From positions 744,001 to 808,000 of the forward strand of contig JAADJZ010000014.1 of assembly GCA_011032825.1 (NCBI GenBank): DNA of 64,000 nucleotides, read 5' to 3'. Positions 21,829 to 34,266 of this stretch are shown here, piece after piece (within the stretch, counting starts at the first letter, position 1; the number at the start of each line of letters is the position of its first letter). Both the position numbers and the translations under genes were made by a program. The stretch comes from Massariosphaeria phaeospora (Eukaryota; Ascomycota; Dothideomycetes; Pleosporales). A model generated the notes under the pieces. That model was given only the letters and a program-made list of their open reading frames with translations. It had not been told where the DNA came from and made no database searches.

Positions 21829-22778
21829 GTAAGTTAGTTTTTTATAATAAAGTTCTTCGCATTAGCAAAACGAACTCTGCGCTCTTTTTTATAGGCGCAA
21901 ACTACTTTCGCAATAAAAAAGCTCTTTTTAAATTTACTTTTTGCATAAAGAGCTTAGATAGCTATATTAGTTTAAATGTATTAAATAAGTGCTATAACTA
22001 CATTAACTACTATATCTATATATTAACTAACTAAATTAATAACTTTTTTATATTTAGCTTAATAGGCAGCTAGCCTAAGGCTTTAGAGAAAATTAAGCTA
22101 TTTACTAATGCGTATTTCTTTGTTATAAAGAATAAAGATATTACTATAGCTAACTAGCTTATTACTACGTTTTAAAACTAGCTTAGACATTTTTTAACTA
22201 ACTTAAATATTTAATAGTATTAAAAGATCTACAAGAGAAAAGCTTGATAGCTTAAGTAAAATTGCTGTTATTATCTTTAAGTGCAAAAAGATTATAACTT
22301 TAAGTATTAAATTTTTTATAGTTGTGTTACCTAGTTTTAGCTTTACTAAAGTAACTAGTAGTTATATTAGTTTACATATTTTAGCTTTTAAAGTTGTGTT
22401 AATTTTTTTAACTAAAACTTCTAGTAGATAAAGTAAAAGCGTAGGTTACTTTTTACTAGCTCTTACACTTAGCAGATATTATAATCTAAAAAGTCTAATG
22501 CTTTTGCAGCTGCTAGACTAACTTTAGTACTAAACTAAAAAAATTTAACAAGAAAAGAAAAAGTAAAAGTAAAGTAATATTTTAGAAAAGGAATATAGCT
22601 AAGGCAGCTGCTAAAAAAAAGTTGCTTAAAAAGTAGAAAAGAAAACTTAGAGTAGACTTTGTAGGTAAAATTTATATACTATAGTTTGTAAAATACTTAT
22701 TTCTAGCTTTACCTATTTAACTATTTCTTTTAGGCGCTAGAGATTCTAATTTCCTAGCTTACTCTACTAGAACCTAGT
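21829..22778. other. Degenerate unidentified repeat, right part
   Basis: A readable plus-strand stretch near 22040-22160 (SLIGSLPKALEKIKLFTNAYFF) suggests an old transposon gene, but I cannot place the family. It ends where the inverted LTR begins at 22779. Confidence 0.35.
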
Positions 22779-23280
22779 TGTTATTAGAAGTGTTCTTTTA
22801 CTAAAAGTAATTGTAATCGGACTTAGAAATTCCGCTTAAGAGATTGTTCTATGTTTAAAGAGCTTAATAACAACAAAGAAAAACAATCTTAATTCTATTA
22901 AAATAGAATAACAAAGTAACAATCTGTTGCCTATAGATTTAATCTATGTATAAAATGTACTTAGAAAATTTAACTACAAAGAATTAAAACTGTAAAGAAA
23001 ATTCTGCTAATCTATATAGTTTTATAATTTCTTGCTAAAAGCGTTTTGCTTAGTTTGCTTAGTGTGCTTAGTGCTAAGCGCGCCGATTTTACTAAGCAAC
23101 CTCTACTTAGTTTGCTTAGTGCTAAGACTACTAAGCGTACTAAGCACGTTACGTAATTTTTGCTTACTTAACCTTGCTTTGCGCATTGTTGTACTTTTGT
23201 TTTGCGCACTAGCAAGCTTTAACAACTTTCTTACGTCGTTGCTTAGTTTACAATACCTAGTATTATCTTTGTTTATAACA
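22779..23280 (-). repeat. LTR of chromovirus family M (inverted copy)
   Basis: This 502-bp unit is the reverse complement of the 503-bp LTRs at 43939-44441 and 52451-52953. It carries the same GCTTAGT/ACTAAGC-rich central part (about 23050-23150). Confidence 0.85.
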
Positions 23281-25215
23281 TTATCTTTTTTTTTAAGAAT
23301 ATTATTTTAATAGCTGTTTTGCTGTGCTGTGCTGGTTCTTTTTGTGCTTTGCATTAAAAGTACTGTTTTGTATAAAAGTAAGTTAACCCTAATCTCTATC
23401 GTGTCGTAGCTTTTTTTTGTATTTTTTTTAAGTTTTTAAGTCTAACTATGCTTAAAGTTGCAAAATTAACTAGTTGCTATTACAATCGTTTTGCTTGTTT
23501 TTGTGCAATAAATTACTTTGTTGCAAAGCCGTGCCGTTGCTGTTTGTTAACAAGTCTAAAGTATTTTTTTTTGTTTAAAAAAGAGTTTGCTGCTGTTGCT
23601 AAGAAATAGTGAGTTTTGCGTTAAAAGCTTCGCGCTGTAGAACGTTGCAAGCTTAACTTTCAAAATCAACTTAATGCTGCTACTAATAAAGAGAAAAAGT
23701 TGTTCGCTTAGAAACTTGCATTAATAAAAGAAATAAAAAATCTTAAAAAAGCGCACTTAGGCGTTTTTTTAGTTTTAAGAGTATAGCTTTTACTAATAGT
23801 CCTATACTACTACTATTTGAACTGCTTTTAACTAACTTACGCTAGTTACAAACTAACTCTTCTCTACTCGCTTTTTTTTTTTTAACTTTTTTAACTTTTT
23901 TAAAAGCTTTGGATTCTTTGCTTTTAAATTTTGCTAGGAATATATCTGCACTAATTCCTTGCAGTTTGTAAAATAATGTATTAGTTTCTATGTATTCTAG
24001 TTTTTTAGCTATTCTTGCTATTTAACTAAGTACTTTTACTAACTTCTAAACTTTCGTAGGTCTTTAACTTCTTTAACTTTGTACTTTTTGTTTTTAAGTT
24101 TAATATTAGTTGCTACTTTAGCGTTTAGTAGTGCTAGTTTAAGAAGTAATTTGTAAAAAACTAGATGTACGCGCATGCTTATAAGTAGCTGTAGTTTAAA
24201 TAATACAAGCCTTTTAACTTTTGAGATTTTGAATAGTTTTATTTAAAAGTTGTTTAACTTGTTGTGTAGTTGTTTAGTCTTTAGATTTTTTTGTAAGAGA
24301 AAAACTCTATTTCTTTTTTTAGAAGTTAGTTTTTTAAGCTTTTTTTGTTAGCTAACTTAGCTGTTGTAAAGTTTCTTTAAACAATTTGTTAGCTTAATTT
24401 GTTGTATAATTGTTGTATTCTTTAAGCTTTGTTATTAGCTCTAGTAAAAATGCTTTTAATGTTTTTTAAATTTTAATAAGCTACTAGCTTATATCTATAG
24501 TTTGCGTAGTAAAGCGAGTGTTTTGTAGTTGTAAACTTTGTGCTATTGTAAGCCAATTGTGCTATTAGTAAAAGTTTAACTTAGTTGTTTTACAGCTTGT
24601 TAGCGTACATTTGTAAATACTATTTTAGCGTTTAGTTTGTTCGTTTTGTCTAGCCGTTTGTTTGCGAGTAAAAGCTAGTTAATAGCTTTTTTGCAACTCT
24701 TAACTAGGCTAAAAACGTATTCTAAAACTTTAATGTAAACAGCTTGTTTCTATTTGTAATAGATTGTTCTAGCAATTTGTAATTAGCAACGAGCGTTTTT
24801 GTAACTTTGTAAGCTATTTTTTTTACTGTAATTAATTTTTCTGTTAGTAGTACAAAATGTAATTCTTTAGTTAATTAATCTACGATTACTAAAATCGAGT
24901 TGCATAGCCGTACTAATTTAGGTTTTAACAATTTTAAAAGCTTTACTATAAAGTCTATTGTAACGCTAATCGATAAGCATGCGAGTAGTTCTAGCAATTA
25001 AAGTATTCTATAAAGCTTATATTTTTTAAGTTTGTTTTTTAAACAATTCAGATAGTTGCCTATTGCTTTCTAAACTATATTTCGTACATGTAGTATTAAG
25101 TACTTGTTTAAAATTTGTTAAACTATTTTGTTAATTTTTAAGTGTTTATATGCTTGTAAAGCATGTAATTTTTAAATAAGTTATATAGCTTAAGTGTTGT
25201 TTGTAACTGTTAGCA
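22779..25215 (-). mobile_element. 5'-truncated chromovirus copy M' (minus orientation)
   Basis: Reading right to left, this is the 3' part of the same family as element M (43939-52953). The LTR at 22779-23280 begins TGTTATTAG and ends TATAACA (the M LTR reversed), followed by sequence matching M from 52450 down to about 50390 (for example 24855-24985 against 50640-50760). Homology stops near 25215, so about two thirds of the element is missing. No 5' LTR is seen. The frame at 23032-23310 is an antisense shadow of the LTR and its edge. Confidence 0.8.
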
Positions 25216-26286
25216 ATAGCGCTAACTAGTAGCGAAGCAAAAAAGCAAGTTGCAATACTTAATAAGCATTACTACTACGCTTTTTTACTTCTACTTTAGT
25301 AGTTGTTTTTAACTACTAGTATTTAAAGTTTCTATTGAATAATTTAGACTACTTCTTTCTATTGCTATTGTATTGCGTATACCTATTATACTCTTAGTTG
25401 CTTATTTACTAAAAGATTACAGCTAGATAGTTATAGAATAGCTTTTTATAAATTTTATTACTTAGAATCTCTATAATAAGCTAGCAGCTTACTAGGTATT
25501 ATAATTTAAAAGGTTAGAGCTAGCAAGCGCTGCTGCTTTTTAGATACTCTAGCGTTAGCTCTATATTAAATTATAGTAGTGTTTAATAATTATAATACTT
25601 ATTTATTTATATACTTTTGTTATACAGCTTCGTAAGCTTTTAGTTTTTAGCAGCAATATTCTTCTAAGTTTGCTAAATAAATAGCTTTAGCTTTTTACTA
25701 AAGATAGTATACGCAAACTTAGCGCTGTTAAAGTTTTCTAGCTTATAAGTGCTTTTTTTTAGCTAAGCTTTACGAACGTAATATAAACTAAGCTATTTTG
25801 CGTCTAGTTTTCTAATTTCGCAATATATTAATCTTCTTAAGTAAATGCTATAGTAAAACTAGGTTACTAATAAAAACTTTATTCTAGCAAACTTTTTTAT
25901 ACTTATTTTAATATTTCTTGCGCGTAGCGCGTATCTACGTAGTTTTTACAGTAGCGTTCTTTAAGTTATAGTTATAAAAGTCTATTTATATAGCATAAAT
26001 AGTAAAAAGCTTATTACAAGTTCTAATATTATTAAATAAAAGAGTTTGCTATGTAGGTGCAGAGAGTTTAATAAGTAATACTAAATTCTACCTAGTAACT
26101 AGATGCATAGTAGAGTATCTAGTAGATTTCTAAATATAAATATAGTTAGTAAAAAGAACTATAAGCAAGTTGTTAACTTATTTACTAAAAAGCTTCGCTA
26201 ATACGTTAGCAATAGTCTTGTAGCTAACTTTAATAAACTCTACTACTTAAGAATTATAAGTAGAAATTTATACTTTTCTAATACTA
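25216..26286. other. Degenerate AT-rich DNA, unidentified
   Basis: I see no element ends and no family. Short plus-strand stretches near 26030-26230 (YKQVVNLFTKKLR after reading through TAG) faintly recall the C-terminus of copia polyproteins, but this is too weak to call. Confidence 0.3.
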
Positions 26287-29200
26287 ACGTATTCTATTAT
26301 TACCTAGCACATATTATTACTCGGCACACTTTTGCTTAGCACTACCAACTTTTTCTTAAACGCAATATGTCTCGACAACACAATTTAATAGCAGCTAATA
26401 AAGAAAGCAAAATCGAGCTTGCTTTTCTTGCTTATTAGAATTGCGAATTTTAAAGCTTTTAACGCGCTGCAGAAGCGTTTAAAGTACTACCTACAACTTT
26501 AGCTACTAAAAATAAAGAAAACTTTATATTAATAACAAACGCAACGCTAGACATAAGCTTACCTTTACTAAAGAGCAAACAATCGTTTGATATATTCTTA
26601 ACCTCGATTCGCGAGAATTTGCGCCTTGGCTTTGCGAGGTAGTAGATATAGCTAATAAACTACTAGCTGCGCATAGTAGCGAGCCTGTTAGCAAATACTA
26701 AGCTAAGCAATTCGTAACACGTTTAGACAAGCTTAAAATAGCGTTTAATAGAGCAAAGAACTGCTAGAGAATATAGTAGAAGAATTTGAAAGTTATTAGC
26801 GCGTAGTTTAAGCTTGTAGAGAATACAAAAGTTACGTAAAAAGTACACAACGACAATGTACAAAACTTTAACAAAACTAGCTTCTAAATAAGCGTAATTA
26901 GCTTAATAAAAGTCGTTACAAGTGCAAAGAAACGCGCTTGCTTTAACTTTATTTAGCTAGGCAATCGCAAGTAGGTTACAGCTATTAGAAGCATCTGCGC
27001 AGCAAAGTATACGATACTGCTATTTATTATTTACAAAAAGCGCAGTTATATTTTAGCATAGTAAAAAGAAACAAATATACTACGCAATTAAAAGCTTTTA
27101 GTTTCTTAGAACATCTAGACAAATAACGAGCTTAGAGTTGCGTAGTTAAAGCATTTTAACACGCATACAAAAGCGCGTTAAGTAGAAAAGTATTAGTTTC
27201 TTATTTTAAATAGCTACAAAAGCTACTAGTTGCAAGATTTTAAAAACTACTACTTAGAAAATAAAAATTTTACGCTTTGTATGCTAGCTTATTTGTTACG
27301 TATTCTTTAGCTGCTAAACGTTGTCTATTTTGCGCCGTTGAAGCTAAAGTACTTTTAGCGCGTTTAAGACTTGGCACGCTAGCGCGTTTTTTATATTAAC
27401 AAGAAAAGCTTTCTACTAGCATTTAGAAACGCGTTTTTAACGTATTTACAATAGAGAATTGCAAAAAAGCTTTCTAAGCAGCTAGGTTAGTTTTTTTGAA
27501 TTTAGCTAAGGTCTTAGATTAGCTTAAAGTGCGATTACGTACTCTACTACAACTTCTCGCACTAGAAACGCCGTAGCAATTAAAAACTCTAAGCAACGTG
27601 CTTGAGTTTAGGTCCTAGTCTAAGCTAGTACGTAAATCTATTACTAAATTACTAACTACAGCTTAAACGAGTCTTGCGTAGTTTATTAAAAGCGCGCTAA
27701 TAGAAAGTCAACTTACGAAGCTTAAAAAGCAATTAGCAACAATAACTAAGCAGAAGTTGCGTTAAAAAAGCGAATTTAGATAGGTAGCACTTTAGAGTAT
27801 AAAAAGTAGTAGATTAGGTAAATTAAGTAACGTACCTTACGGGCTCGCCGGACACACGAGTTCGCCGAACACTTTTGCTAAGCTTTTACCAACTCTACCT
27901 ATGTACACGATGCTTCTACAACAACACTAGATAGAGCCTTCTAATAAACGTTAGATACAAACTGCTCTTTAAGCTTTTAAACAAAACGCGACACTTTTTT
28001 TGCGACGCGCTGCAGCTATCTATAACGTTTTTTAAGCAACACTAAGCAATCAACGCGCTGAACAGCTTTTACAAGCAAATTATAGGCCTAAATTAATAAA
28101 TCTAACAAAAACTAAGAAAAGCGTAGTTGTTAAGTATATACTTAAGCTTATTACGCGCGGATTTCTCTTTAGGCTCGCAGCTGTAGCTAATATAGCCAAT
28201 TTCTTGCGCGCAAAGCGCAATCTAGGCTAGGTTAGCTTAAACTAGCCTAGTACGTAGGTTAAGCACTGCTCTAAGTTTACAATAAAGTTTAATCGCAAGT
28301 ACAATTATAAAAAAGCGCTTTGCGAGAACCTAAAGGTTATCTAGAGCTAGTTTAGCCTAGTAGCTAACATTAAGGCCAAGTACAGCATCTAGAATAAAGA
28401 TACGTACAACTTTAACAAGATAGGCTTTATAATAGGCTAGATAACAACTAAAGCAGTTGTTACAGCTTTAAAAAAACGAGGACAGCTAAAGGCAATACAG
28501 CAAAGCAATAGAGAATAAACAACAGTTATCTAAAGCATTAACGCAATAGAGTAAGCTATTCTACTTTTTATTATTTTTAAAAGCTGCTATTACTTTTTTG
28601 CTTAGTACAAAGAAAAGAATTTGCTTTAAAACTAGGTTATTGCAGTTTCTAAAAACAGCTAGACAACAAATAAGCTTAGCTTGCAGTAGTTAAAGCACTT
28701 TGATAAGTATACAAAGAAAAGAGTAGTTAGTGCCTACTAACTACTCGCAATTGATAGCTATAAGAGCTATAACTCGCTCGCATTCTAGCAATACTGCAAG
28801 AAGAACAAGATTATTACTATTTGTATGCTTTTGCACTTATTGCACTTTCTGCAGCTTTTTAATGTAAGTTGTTTTGCTCTTTTAAAGAAAGCGTACGAGC
28901 GCTAAGCCAAAGATTTTATGCGCAACTAAATTACTTACATTACAAAACTTAAGTTTCTACTATGCTTTATACGCGCCTATAATGCAGCAATTACTTTTAG
29001 TAATATCCAAAAAAGGTTTTAAGGCGCTAGATTGGTTCTATTTAACCTAGAACAGGTTATAACAGCTTTTGACGTCTAGTTGCGTACTCTATTACTACTA
29101 CTGTTTATTAACAACGAGCTCTAGCAGTCGCAAACTTTAAGCAATACTTTTAAACTAGAGTCGCAATTGACGCTTGTAAAAGCAAGAATTTAAAGGCATA

Positions 29201-29964
29201 TAGATAGCTTACTAACGTTTATAGTAAAAGCCTTTAAAAAAGTTTTAAAAGAAGCAGCTATTATCGCGCACAAGCTAGTGTTAGCGCAAAAGAAAATCGC
29301 AAAGCTTTAAGCAGCAAATAAGGCTGCTACGCAACGTAGATCGCATAAAAGAAAGCGAGTTCAAGCAGAAAAGACTTTGATAGTTAAAAATAAAGCTTGT
29401 TTAACTGCTCTAAAAAAGTTTAGAGCGCGTAGTAATAAAAAGAAGCTAAAGACGCAAGTGCGCGCTAAAGCAGGTGAACTATCTTAAAAGCAGTGTAGAT
29501 AGTGTAGTTAAACTAAGCATAACGCACGTACGTGTAAGCAAGTAGCAGAAGTAAACTCTAAATAATATCTTAAGTTAGATTGCTCTATATAGAGCTAAAG
29601 TAAGCTGTTTTGCGCTAGAATAGAGTAGTTTTGGTAGGAGCTTGGCAAAAGTGTTCGGCGAACCTGTGTGTTCGGCGAGCCCGTAAAGTACGTTAGCTAC
29701 AAGCGCGTTTTTGCTATTTAATATACGCAAAAAACACGTAGTAGTAGTGCTATAGAAAAAGTGCAACTAACTTAACGCTACTATAGTACTTATAAAGAAA
29801 CAAAGCATAACGCGCGAATATGCTAGGTAAATAAAGCTAAAGATTTTAAATCTGCAACTAGTACAACGTACGCAGGTTCGTTATTTAATAGCAACTAATC
29901 TAATGTTTTTCGAGATAAGTTGGTTGCACTAAGTAAAAGTATGCTAAGTAATAATAGAATACGT
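26287..29964 (+). mobile_element. Pogo/Fot1-type transposon G, interrupted by element F
   Basis: Termini ACGTATTCTATTATTAC and its complement AATAATAGAATACGT are flanked by TA (26285-26286 and 29965-29966). Removing F and one TA leaves 1,812 bp. The plus-strand transposase relic resembles that of element B. Its 3' end (29865-29935) shares the block GTACAACGTACGCAGGTTCG ... GATAAGTTGGTTG with B, I and E. Stops are frequent. Confidence 0.85.
27830..29693 (+). mobile_element. Pogo/Fot1-type transposon F nested in G
   Basis: The element is 1,864 bp with termini ACGTACYTTACGGGCTCGCC (left has C, right has T at the Y), flanked by TA (27828-27829 and 29694-29695). Subterminal copies of GTTCG(C)CGAACAC follow on both sides. 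The plus-strand transposase relic includes NFNKIGFIIG and a C-terminal CCHC-like TKHNARTCK. Its termini match element H and the MITEs at 39940 and 57583. The tips kept their GC better than the interior. Confidence 0.87.
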
Positions 29965-29966
29965 TA

Positions 29967-31079
29967 TAAATTACACTTAAAGCAATTACAACGCTTCTAT
30001 AGTTTAAGCTGCTATTAATAACTATTACTTTTATTATAGACTATTAGTAAAGGCAGTGTCTATTCGAACTTTTTCTTTAGCAGGCTATTAGCGGCACTCT
30101 ACTATGCCTACGCAGTACTCTATGCTTTAATATACGCAAGCGTACTTAGTCTACGCCTAAAATCTAACTACTAAGGTTCGGCTAGTAGCCGAAAAACTTC
30201 AAAACTTTAAACGACTTAAAGTTAGTTCGGCTGCGCTATAGCGCTAAGGCATCTCTAGCCTTTGCGCTAGCAGCAGCGTTAATCTTTTGCTTTCTCGCAC
30301 CTAGTTTCAATTCTAAGCGCGATAGCGTATTTATTCTTAGCAGCGCCAAGCTTTAAGCGAGCTACTTACGAATCTAACTTTGCTAGTTTTTTTACCAAAG
30401 TTCAACGCTTCTGCGCACCTACTGCACCTACTAACTACTCTAAAAATACGATATTACGCCTAGCTAATATTGTAGCGCTCAACGAGCTAAATCGATTGCT
30501 GCAAAAATTATAAAAATTCGATTACTTTTAGTAAAAGCGCATTTACTTAAAGATTTTTCGCTTTTAGATTTCGAACTTTATAGCGTTAGCAGCAACTATC
30601 TTAACACTATTCTAACTAGGCAACAAATGTCAAACTCTAGCGCCTAATTTATTATAGCTTTTAAACTTAACGAGATTAACTTTAGATTGCTTGTAGCGTT
30701 TAATTCGCAGGCGCTAGATAAGTTGTATAACCTAAAAACTATACTCTCTAAGAATATACTCTACGATACTAAACGCAAAAACTATTACTTTAGCGTTAGA
30801 TTATTAAATAAAACTCTTAAGAAAACAGAATATAGTGTTACTATCTAAAAAACTAAAGTACGAAAAGAAAAACAAAGCTTTGCGCTAGAAATAGTAGAAG
30901 TTTACTTGCGCTGCGCTTGTAGCTAAAAGTTTAAAAAAAAAATCTACTACTCGTAAAACCTCAACTTGTATAAGTAACAGTAGTTAATGCTCTTAAAAAA
31001 AGTTTTTTAAAAAGGTTTTACAAGATTAAAAGAAAAGAGAAGCTAAGTATAAGTAGAAAGTTTATATTCTTAATTCTTG
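29967..31079. other. Unidentified degenerate block upstream of MULE relic
   Basis: A fairly open plus-strand stretch lies around 30525-30850 (for example SAQFIIAFKLNEINFRLLVAF and DKLYNLKTILSKNILYDTKR). The reading suggests a real former gene, possibly belonging to the adjacent MULE or to another element. I do not recognise the family and see no terminal repeat. A short inverted repeat CGGCTAGTAGCCG lies near 30180. Confidence 0.35.
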
Positions 31080-32412
31080 CTACAATTACGCACTTTTAAA
31101 TTAGCTTGCTCTTTTTTAGTTTAGAGTAGTAGACAACTTTGCTTGCAATGTAATTTAAAAAAGCGTAGAGCGTAGAGATAATTTTACAATTCTACTCTTA
31201 GAGCTTATAGCTTATTAATACAACTTTCAAAAGTAAAACGTTGAAAACAAGATAGTAAGAGTTAAGAACTAGTTACTAGGTAGCAAATCAAAGATCTAGG
31301 CACTACTTAACAATCTACAATAGCTAGTAAACAATCTAGATACTCTAGAAGCAAAGCTAGTTAAACACTTTTCAAGATACTAACTAGATAAGCTTAATTG
31401 CTTTTATACGCTTTTCTTTGCTTACTTATTTAGTATAGAAATACTAAAGCGCAATTTAAACTTTATTATGTTAGATTGTACGTACAAAACGAATAGGTTT
31501 AAAATGCTTTTTTTTTTACATTGTAGAAGTTACAAACACAAAGCGGAACTTTAACGTAAGCTACTACTTTTTTTTGAACAAACTAGAAATCTCTTACAAC
31601 TTCGCAATTTAGTGCTTTCAAAAGCTATTCACTAAGTGTAGAGTAAATTCTAAAGTGTTTTTTACTAACTGTAAAATTGCGCTTAAAAACGCGCTAGAGA
31701 CTTTTTTCTTTAGAGTGTTGCAGCGCTTCTGTATTTAGCACGTAAACAACAACGTTAAAAAGAAAGTACTAGAGTTTTTTAACAACAAGAGTATTTCTAG
31801 CAACTTTACTAAAGCTCTTCGAGTAAAGCAAATAAAAGTACTAAAAAAAAGCGCTCTACGTTTATAAGTAGATAGATAGAAATTGTCTTTGCTTAGTACG
31901 AAAGCAACTTTCTACAGCTCTAGCGCCTACTTAAAGTAAACTATATAGAACTTTCGCGCTTTCTAAAGTATATCAACGAACATGTAATGCCGTAGCAAAA
32001 GAAGTAAGTAAAGTACTATTGTCGATACTTGCTAGATTTTGGCTATATAGTTACTTTACAGCTTAAAAGTAGCTATAACAAGCTTAAAAAAGTGCTTTTA
32101 ATTAGACTAGCTATTTCTACGAGATTCTAATCGATATACACTAATTAATTTGCTTAGATTAGAAAGTATACGACGCAGAGATAGCTACCAAATATACGCA
32201 ACGTTTAAATAACGTTAACTTACCTAAGTTTAAGAATCTATATTACGTTATTACGCTAAAGAGCCTACGTTTTCTAAAAAAGCAACTCTAGCTAGCTAAA
32301 GATCTCTATTACAATACAAACACTAAGAAGTATAGTAGCGCTTTTTATTTAAAGTACAAACTCTTTTGCAAATACTGCTTTTATCGATTACTTTATTAAA
32401 CAGCTTTATTTG
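31080..32412 (+). pseudogene. MULE (Mutator-like) transposase relic
   Basis: Plus-strand pieces in neighbouring frames give the MULE core in order: a region with NRFYTLFF-like sequence before 31465; the first catalytic motif MLDCTYKTNRF (31466-31500); a strand ending YIVEVTNTKRNFNVSYYF; a second motif FFTNCKIALKNALETFF (Asp to Asn, about 31650-31710); and CI then TAG then HVNNN for the expected W-H-V-N (about 31730). The poly-T run at 31507-31516 coincides with an apparent frame change. Family role: cut-and-paste DNA transposition. No terminal inverted repeats were found, and the right end is cut by pogo H or lies near it. Stops and the shift make it dead. Confidence 0.72.
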
Positions 32413-32414
32413 TA

Positions 32415-34266
32415 ACGTACTTTACGAGTAGTCGAGCTACACGAGTTCGCAAGACACTTTTGCCAAGCTTCTACCAAAACCACTCTATTCTAGCGCAAAA
32501 CAGCTTATTTTAGCTCTATATAAAGCAATCTAACTTAAAATATTATTTAGAGTTTACTTTTACTGCTTGCTTACACGTACGCGCGTTATGCCTAGTTTAA
32601 TTGCACTATTTACACTATTTTTAAAATAGTTCACCTGCTCTAGCGCGCACTTGCGTCTTTAGCTTCTTTTTATTACTACGCGCTTCAAACTCCTTTAGAG
32701 CAGTTAAACAAGCTTTATTCTTAACTATTAAAGTTTTTTCTGCTTAAACCTGCTTTTTTTTATGCAATTTACGTTGCGTAGCGGCTTTATTTGCTACTTT
32801 TAGCTTAGCTATTTTTTGTTGCAATAACACTAGCTTGTGCGCGATAATAGCTACTCTTTTTAAAACTTTTTTAAAAGCTTTTACTATAAAAGTTAGCGAG
32901 CTATCTATATGCTTCTAAATTCTTGCTTTTACAAGCGTCGATTGCAACTTTAATTCAAGAGTATTGCTTAGAGTTTGCAACTGCCAAAGCTTATTGCTAA
33001 AGAGTAGTAGTAATAGAGTACGTAGCCAAACGTTAAAAGCTGTTATAACTCGTTCTAGGTTAAATAGAACCAATCTAGCGCCTTAAAACTCTTTTTGGAT
33101 ATTACTAAAAGTAATTGCTGCATTATAGGCGCGTATAAAGCATAGTAGAAACTTAAGTTTTGTAATGTAAGTAATTTAGTTGCGCATAAATTTTTTAGCT
33201 TAGCGCTTGTACGCTTTTTTTAAAAAAGCAAAACAACTTACATTAAAAAGCTGTAAAAAGTGCAGAAATATGCAAATAGTAATAATTTTGTTTTTTTTGT
33301 AGTATTGCTAGAATGCAAGCGAGTTATAGCTTTTATAGCTGTTAATTGCAAGTAGTTAGTAGCTGCTAACTACTTTTTTCTTTGTATACTTATTAAAGTG
33401 CTTTAACTACTACAGCTTAAGCTTATTTGTTGTCTAGCTTTTCTTAGAAACTGCAATAAACTAGTTTTAAAGCAAATTCTCTTTTTTGTACTAAGCAAAG
33501 AAGTAATAGTAGCTTTTAAAAATAATAAAAAGTAAAATAGCTTACTTTGTTGCGTTAATGCTTTAGATAACTATTGTTTACTTTTTATTACCTTGCTGTA
33601 TTGCCTTTAGCCGTTCTCGTTTCTCTAAAGTAGTAACAACTGCTTTAGTTAATATCTAGCTTATTATAAAGCTTGTTTTGTTAAAGTTGTACGTATCTAC
33701 ATTCTAGATACTGTACTTGGCTTTTATGTTAGCTACTAGGCGAAACTAGCTCTAAATAACTTTAAAATTCTTGCAAAGCGCTTTTTTGTAATTGTACTTG
33801 CGATTAAACTTTATTGTAAACTTAAAGCAGTGCATAACTTACGTACTAAGCTAGTTTAAGCTAACCTAGCCTAGATTGCGCTTTGCGCGCAAGGAATTAG
33901 CTGTATTAGCTACAGCTGCGAGCTTAAAAAGAAATTCGCGCGATATAAGCTTAAGTATATACTCAACAACTACGCTTTTTTTAGTTTTTGTTAAATTTTT
34001 TAATTTAGGCTAGTAATTTGCTTGTAAAGTCTATTCTACGCGTTAGCAGCTTAGTGTTAATTAATTAACGTTGTAGATAGCTGCAGCGCGTTGCTAAGAA
34101 AGTATTGCATTTTGTTTAAAAGCCTAAAGAGCAAGCTGTATCTAACGTTTTTTAGAAAGTTCTATTTAGTATTGTTGTTAAAGCATTACGTAGGAAGTAG
34201 AGTTTGGTAAAAGCTTAGCAAAAGTAATGCATAAACCTATGTAATGCACGAACTCGTAAAGTACGT
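32415..34266 (-). mobile_element. Pogo/Fot1-type transposon H (minus)
   Basis: The element is 1,852 bp with termini ACGTACTTTACGAG and CTCGTAAAGTACGT flanked by TA (32413-32414 and 34267-34268). It is the reverse orientation of family F: 32440-32640 matches, reversed, the F 3' end (29480-29670). The left tip keeps more GC than the right tip, where GTTCGCCGAA-like sequence has become AATGCA. The transposase relic has many stops. Confidence 0.85.

Noticed and set aside
23032..23310. 92-codon hydrophobic plus-strand frame rich in CLVCLVL
   Set aside because: It lies inside the inverted M LTR and reflects repeated GCTTAGT sequence; the same DNA in the other LTRs has no such role.
26030..26240. 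Copia-type retrotransposon C-terminus
   Set aside because: Only one weak motif after reading through stops; no RT, RNase H or LTR support.
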